A stretch of 7,466 bases of DNA. Source: DASZHC01 sp035938215. GTDB lineage: Bacteria > Verrucomicrobiota > Verrucomicrobiia > Chthoniobacterales > JAFAMB01. A model generated the notes under the pieces. That model saw nothing but the letters and a program-made list of their open reading frames with translations. It was not told the origin of the DNA and searched no databases. Made by a program: the position numbers and the translations under genes. The stretch is from contig DASZHC010000122.1 of NCBI GenBank assembly GCA_035938215.1, positions 1 through 7,466 on the forward strand. Direction: 5' to 3'. This document shows positions 5,501 through 7,466 of the stretch, piece after piece. How positions within the stretch are numbered: the stretch's first letter is position 1; each line of letters begins with the position of its first letter.

Positions 5501-5605
5501 ATCATTTTTTATGAAAAATGCGCCAGCAGGGCGGAAACCGCCGCTCTGGCCTTTACCAGAGCGGCTCTTCGGAGCTAACTAACGCGCTCCGTCGACGCCG
5601 TGAAA
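5483..5605. repeat. 123-nt nested foldback with 18-nt imperfect inverted ends
   Basis: TTTCACAGCGCCGACGGA (5483-5500) is complementary to 5588-5605 at 16 of 18 positions. Inside are three further hairpins in a row: CATTTTT/AAAAATG (5503-5509/5514-5520, 4-nt loop), a perfect 10-bp stem GCCGCTCTGG/CCAGAGCGGC (5540-5549/5556-5565, 6-nt loop), and GCTC-TTCG-GAGC (5564-5575). The sequence at 5585-5605 also matches, inverted, 3359-3379 at 20 of 21 positions. It could be a MITE or BIME, a bidirectional terminator, or a structured RNA. Confidence 0.55.
5540..5565. terminator. perfect 10-bp hairpin, possible bidirectional terminator
   Basis: GCCGCTCTGG and CCAGAGCGGC pair perfectly around CCTTTA. It lies about 75 nt beyond the amidotransferase stop codon and about 280 nt beyond the phosphoesterase stop, between convergent genes. 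Neither side has a strong T-tract directly after the stem, so termination is only a suggestion. Confidence 0.35.
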
Positions 5606-5639
5606 CGAGTAGGAGGACAACGACCCGCAGTAAAACTGT

Positions 5640-6332
5640 TTACAACCTGAAGTGCGCATTGAGCAACCCGCGCATGCTCTCGAAGGCGGCTCCGGAATGG
5701 ATTCCTGAGTCGTGACATAATCTGGAGGCCTCATGCACGGTTGGTGCTTGTTGCGCTAACTCGTCACCACAATTCTCTGTCATGAGCCTGGATTCGGAGA
5801 TGCCGACCTCGAGGTGAAACTGAAGCGCTAGAGGGTTTTTATAAAGGAAAGCTTGGTTGCCGCAATGTGCGGAACTCGCCAAAAGCATTGCTCCAAGCGG
5901 AACATCAAAGGTGTCGCCATGCCAATGGAGAACGTAGAGTGATGTCTCCAATGCGGGAAAGCGGCTTCTAGCCTGCTCACTCCACTGCACCGGCATCCAG
6001 CCGATTTCCTTAACGGGATTAGTGTACACTTTCGAGCCCAGAGCGTCGGCTAGAAGTTGCGCACCCAGGCAAACGCCGAGGATCGGAATGTCCGTCCCCA
6101 GGAAAGAGCGAATCCACGCTCTTTCGTTTTTCAACCAAGGATATCTATCCTCCTCGTAGATATTCATGGGACCGCCCATGATGCATATCCCGTCGCCCGC
6201 TCGAGCAATTGGCAGCGGATCGGCGAGATCGAGACGGCAAACCCGCACAGTGATGCGATGCTCGATACACCAGTTCTGGATCAAGCCACACCCTTCGAAG
6301 GGAACGTGTTGAAGAACGTGGAGTGTATTCAT
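5640..6332 (-). CDS. class I glutamine amidotransferase-like protein (COG0518, GMP-synthase type)
   Basis: This is a stand-alone GATase domain of 230 residues, which in active relatives hydrolyses glutamine and passes ammonia to a partner, or acts on gamma-glutamyl compounds. ICIMGGPMNIYEEDRYPWL (49-67) is the oxyanion-side motif. PILGVCLGAQLLADALG (83-99) holds the nucleophile C88, and LQFHLEV (170-176) holds H173 and E175, completing the triad. KEIGW (108-112) and LHWHGD (135-140) are conserved in this subfamily. No synthetase domain is fused, so the true substrate is unknown. The ATG (6330-6332) overlaps the rph stop in an ATGA, and GGAG sits only 2 nt before it, so translation is probably coupled to rph. 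The last ~45 residues are outside the conserved core. Confidence 0.9.
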   Translation of the reverse strand: MNTLHVLQHVPFEGCGLIQNWCIEHRITVRVCRLDLADPLPIARAGDGICIMGGPMNIYEEDRYPWLKNERAWIRSFLGTDIPILGVCLGAQLLADALGSKVYTNPVKEIGWMPVQWSEQARSRFPALETSLYVLHWHGDTFDVPLGAMLLASSAHCGNQAFLYKNPLALQFHLEVGISESRLMTENCGDELAQQAPTVHEASRLCHDSGIHSGAAFESMRGLLNAHFRL

Positions 6333-7105
6333 AACTCCGGAATATCGGGAATTGTAGATTTCAGTAGTTCCCGCTGAAGGGCGATCAGGCGGCTAATTCC
6401 GGCTTGCCCAAATGCGATCATCCCATTCAGATCGCCTTGGGTAAAAGTGGCTTCTTCCCCGGCCCCCTGGACCTCGATGAACGTGCCTGCGCTGGTCATC
6501 ACCAGATTCATGTCGACCTCGGCCTCCCTGTCCTCTTCGTAATTGAGATCAAGCAAAGTTCGTCCGCGCAGAACTCCCACACTGGTTGCCGCGACCAGGC
6601 AGCGCAACGGCCAGCGAGCGATTGCGCCCGCCTGCGTGAGTTTTGCAAAGGCGCATGCAACGGCAACTGATGCTCCGGTGATCGAAGCCGTCCTGGTGCC
6701 TCCATCAGCCTGCAGAACGTCACAATCAATCCAAAGCGTCCGTTCTCCGAAGGCATCCAAGTCAACCGCCGCCCGAAGAGCCCTCCCAATGAGCCGCTGA
6801 ATTTCGATGCAGCGACCGTCAAGCTTGCCCTTCGAAATATCCCGCGGGCGCCGCGTCAAGGTTGAATACGGCAACATTGAATATTCGGCGGTGATCCACC
6901 CTCCCCCGATTCCCTGCTCCTTCATCCATCTCGGGACCGAAGGTTCAATCGTCGCCGCGCAAATGACCTGTGTATTCCCGGCGGAAATCAAAACAGAACC
7001 ATCAGCGTAAGGAGCAATACCGAGATTGAATTTCAAGGGGCGAAGTTGATTATCTTCGCGCCCGTCGCGACGAACGGAGAGCCCTGGTTCCTGGTTATCT
7101 GTCAT
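6329..7105 (-). CDS. rph: ribonuclease PH
   Basis: RNase PH is a phosphate-dependent 3'-5' exoribonuclease that trims tRNA precursors in the cytosol, acting as a hexamer. The protein has 258 residues from the chosen start. Motifs numbered from that start: RRDGREDNQLRP (12-23), GSVLISAGNTQV (36-47), GWITAEYSMLPYST (69-82), EIQRLIGRALRAAVD (101-115), DCDVLQADGGTRTASITGA (127-145) with the phosphate-binding Arg of GTRT, DLNYEEDREAEVDMN (186-200) and FIEVQGAGEEATF (209-221). All are intact. The frame is open further upstream to a TTG at 7183, but that would put the start inside an inverted-repeat element. ATG 7103-7105 gives the usual family length, though no clear Shine-Dalgarno sequence precedes it. 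It forms an operon with the amidotransferase gene (4-nt overlap) and is divergent from thrB. Confidence 0.95.
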   Translation of the reverse strand: MTDNQEPGLSVRRDGREDNQLRPLKFNLGIAPYADGSVLISAGNTQVICAATIEPSVPRWMKEQGIGGGWITAEYSMLPYSTLTRRPRDISKGKLDGRCIEIQRLIGRALRAAVDLDAFGERTLWIDCDVLQADGGTRTASITGASVAVACAFAKLTQAGAIARWPLRCLVAATSVGVLRGRTLLDLNYEEDREAEVDMNLVMTSAGTFIEVQGAGEEATFTQGDLNGMIAFGQAGISRLIALQRELLKSTIPDIPEL

Positions 7106-7124
7106 ACGAAAAGTGCGACTGAGC

Positions 7125-7153
7125 ACGAGAGACTTTATGGGCGAGGCTGTCAA
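7125..7153 (-). promoter_or_regulatory. possible rph promoter
   Basis: The minus strand carries a perfect TTGACA at 7148-7153. The hexamer 17 nt downstream is TCTCGT (7125-7130), which matches the -10 consensus at only 3 of 6 positions. CATAAA (7132-7137) is a better -10 but is too close. The box lies between the mobile-looking element and the rph start. Confidence 0.25.
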
Positions 7154-7167
7154 ATGCGGACGATGGA

Positions 7168-7271
7168 CGGGGTCATGTCTCAACTTTCAACATTCGGCCA
7201 GCTTATCGGCGTACTTCTGCGCAAAGTGCCTTTCAAAACGGCCGAATGTTGAAAGTTGAGACATGACCCCG
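7168..7271. mobile_element. 104-nt element with perfect 32-bp inverted-repeat arms (REPIN/MITE-like)
   Basis: Bases 7168-7199 are the exact reverse complement of 7240-7271. Pairing breaks at the next base on both ends (7167/7272 and 7200/7239). A 40-nt centre (7200-7239) has no open frame of note. The outer tips read CGGGGTCATGTCTC and GAGACATGACCCCG. Perfect identity of arms over 32 bases implies recent spread or active upkeep, unlike the diverged R and X repeats elsewhere in the window. Ends of this GGGGTCA...TGACCCC kind recall REP-type sequences moved by Y1 (RAYT/IS200-like) transposases; that link is from memory. No transposase gene is present and no target-site duplication is obvious. 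It sits between divergent rph and thrB. Confidence 0.75.
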
Positions 7272-7349
7272 ACTGCGATTTTCGTTGAAAATTCGCCGCG
7301 ACGGTTGATCAGTCCATCCCGGTAGACCAATTTTTGCGTCCTGTTGAAT

Positions 7350-7466
7350 ATGGTGCTGTCAATTCAAGTTCCGGCTTCTACAACTAACCTTGGTCCGGGC
7401 TTTGATTGTCTCGGAGTGGCGCTTGAGCTTTGGAACCGAATTAGAGTGGTACCTGGCGAAAACGAG
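7350..7466 (+). CDS. thrB: homoserine kinase, N-terminal part
   Basis: The first 39 residues are present before the window ends. Homoserine kinase phosphorylates homoserine with ATP in threonine synthesis and belongs to the GHMP kinase family. The N-terminus MVLSIQVPASTTNLGPGFDC with LGVALELWN following is the classic ThrB signature (PAS-TANLGPGFDCLGLAL). The ATP-binding glycine/serine-rich loop would lie downstream, outside the window. ATG 7350 is chosen because only a few residues precede the first beta strand; TTG 7344 and GTG 7353 are possible, and an in-frame stop (7323-7325) bars any longer version. No strong ribosome site is seen. The gene is divergent from rph, and its promoter would lie between the inverted-repeat element and 7350; no convincing pair of hexamers was found there. 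Confidence 0.93.
   Translation, partial: MVLSIQVPASTTNLGPGFDCLGVALELWNRIRVVPGENE

Larger units (their letters stand above)
5264..5639. other. 376-nt convergent intergenic region packed with hairpins
   Basis: No gene is supported between the convergent phosphoesterase (+) and amidotransferase (-) genes. The region holds TTCCC/GGGAA (5281-5295), a terminator-like hairpin (5301-5326), GGGCGTTG/CAACGCCC (5380-5387/5392-5399), CCGGCGG/CCGCCGG (5402-5408/5423-5429), family X copy B (5415-5500) and a nested foldback (5483-5605). Overlapping plus-strand frames here show no family similarity and run through the repeats. Confidence 0.6.

Noticed and set aside
5236..5582. three overlapping plus-strand frames after the phosphoesterase
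   Set aside because: They occupy all three frames of the same hairpin-rich repeat DNA, which is the pattern of non-coding GC-rich sequence.
3225..5605. CRISPR array
   Set aside because: The repeats are few, diverged, in both orientations and at irregular distances; there are no uniform spacers and no cas genes.
7168..7271. ordinary intrinsic terminator
   Set aside because: A perfect 32-bp stem with a 40-nt loop between divergent gene starts, with no T-tract, is not a terminator layout.

Overview
The window looks like chromosomal DNA of a free-living, moderately GC-rich bacterium. The gene types (TPR protein tail, S41 peptidase, secreted phosphoesterase, housekeeping genes) and the many intergenic repeats would suit an acidobacterium or a related soil phylum. 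That placement is an inference; no marker here fixes it. No plasmid, phage or CRISPR signature is visible.

Layout, left to right. The 3' end of a plus-strand gene, probably TPR-containing, runs to 214. A minus-strand S41 (C-terminal processing) peptidase lies at 340-1620, with two diverged copies of an ~80-nt repeat at its two ends. Next comes a plus-strand pair: rpmB (ribosomal protein L28, 1887-2150) in a form without zinc-ribbon cysteine pairs, then a COG0523/CobW-family GTPase (2212-3168). A 12-bp hairpin separates these two. A gene-poor stretch of 586 nt (3169-3754) is full of repeats and foldbacks. It is followed by a secreted phosphoesterase of the phospholipase C/acid phosphatase family (3755-5263). 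A second gene-poor stretch (5264-5639) holds another copy of the same ~86-nt repeat and several nested hairpins. On the minus strand, rph (RNase PH) and a class I glutamine amidotransferase overlap by 4 nt and read leftwards (7105 to 5640). Between rph and the divergent thrB (homoserine kinase, starting at 7350 and cut by the window end) sits a 104-nt element with perfect 32-bp inverted-repeat arms, which looks like a REPIN- or MITE-type mobile sequence.

How the genes may work together. The pairing of a cysteine-poor L28 with a COG0523 GTPase recalls zinc-sparing regulons, but no Zur operator was recognised. rph and the amidotransferase are probably co-translated. The S41 peptidase and the phosphoesterase look like single-gene units acting at or outside the cell membrane.

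The most distinctive content is non-coding. At least three repeat types are present, and two of them sit on both sides of a single gene. No complete undescribed multi-gene system was found.
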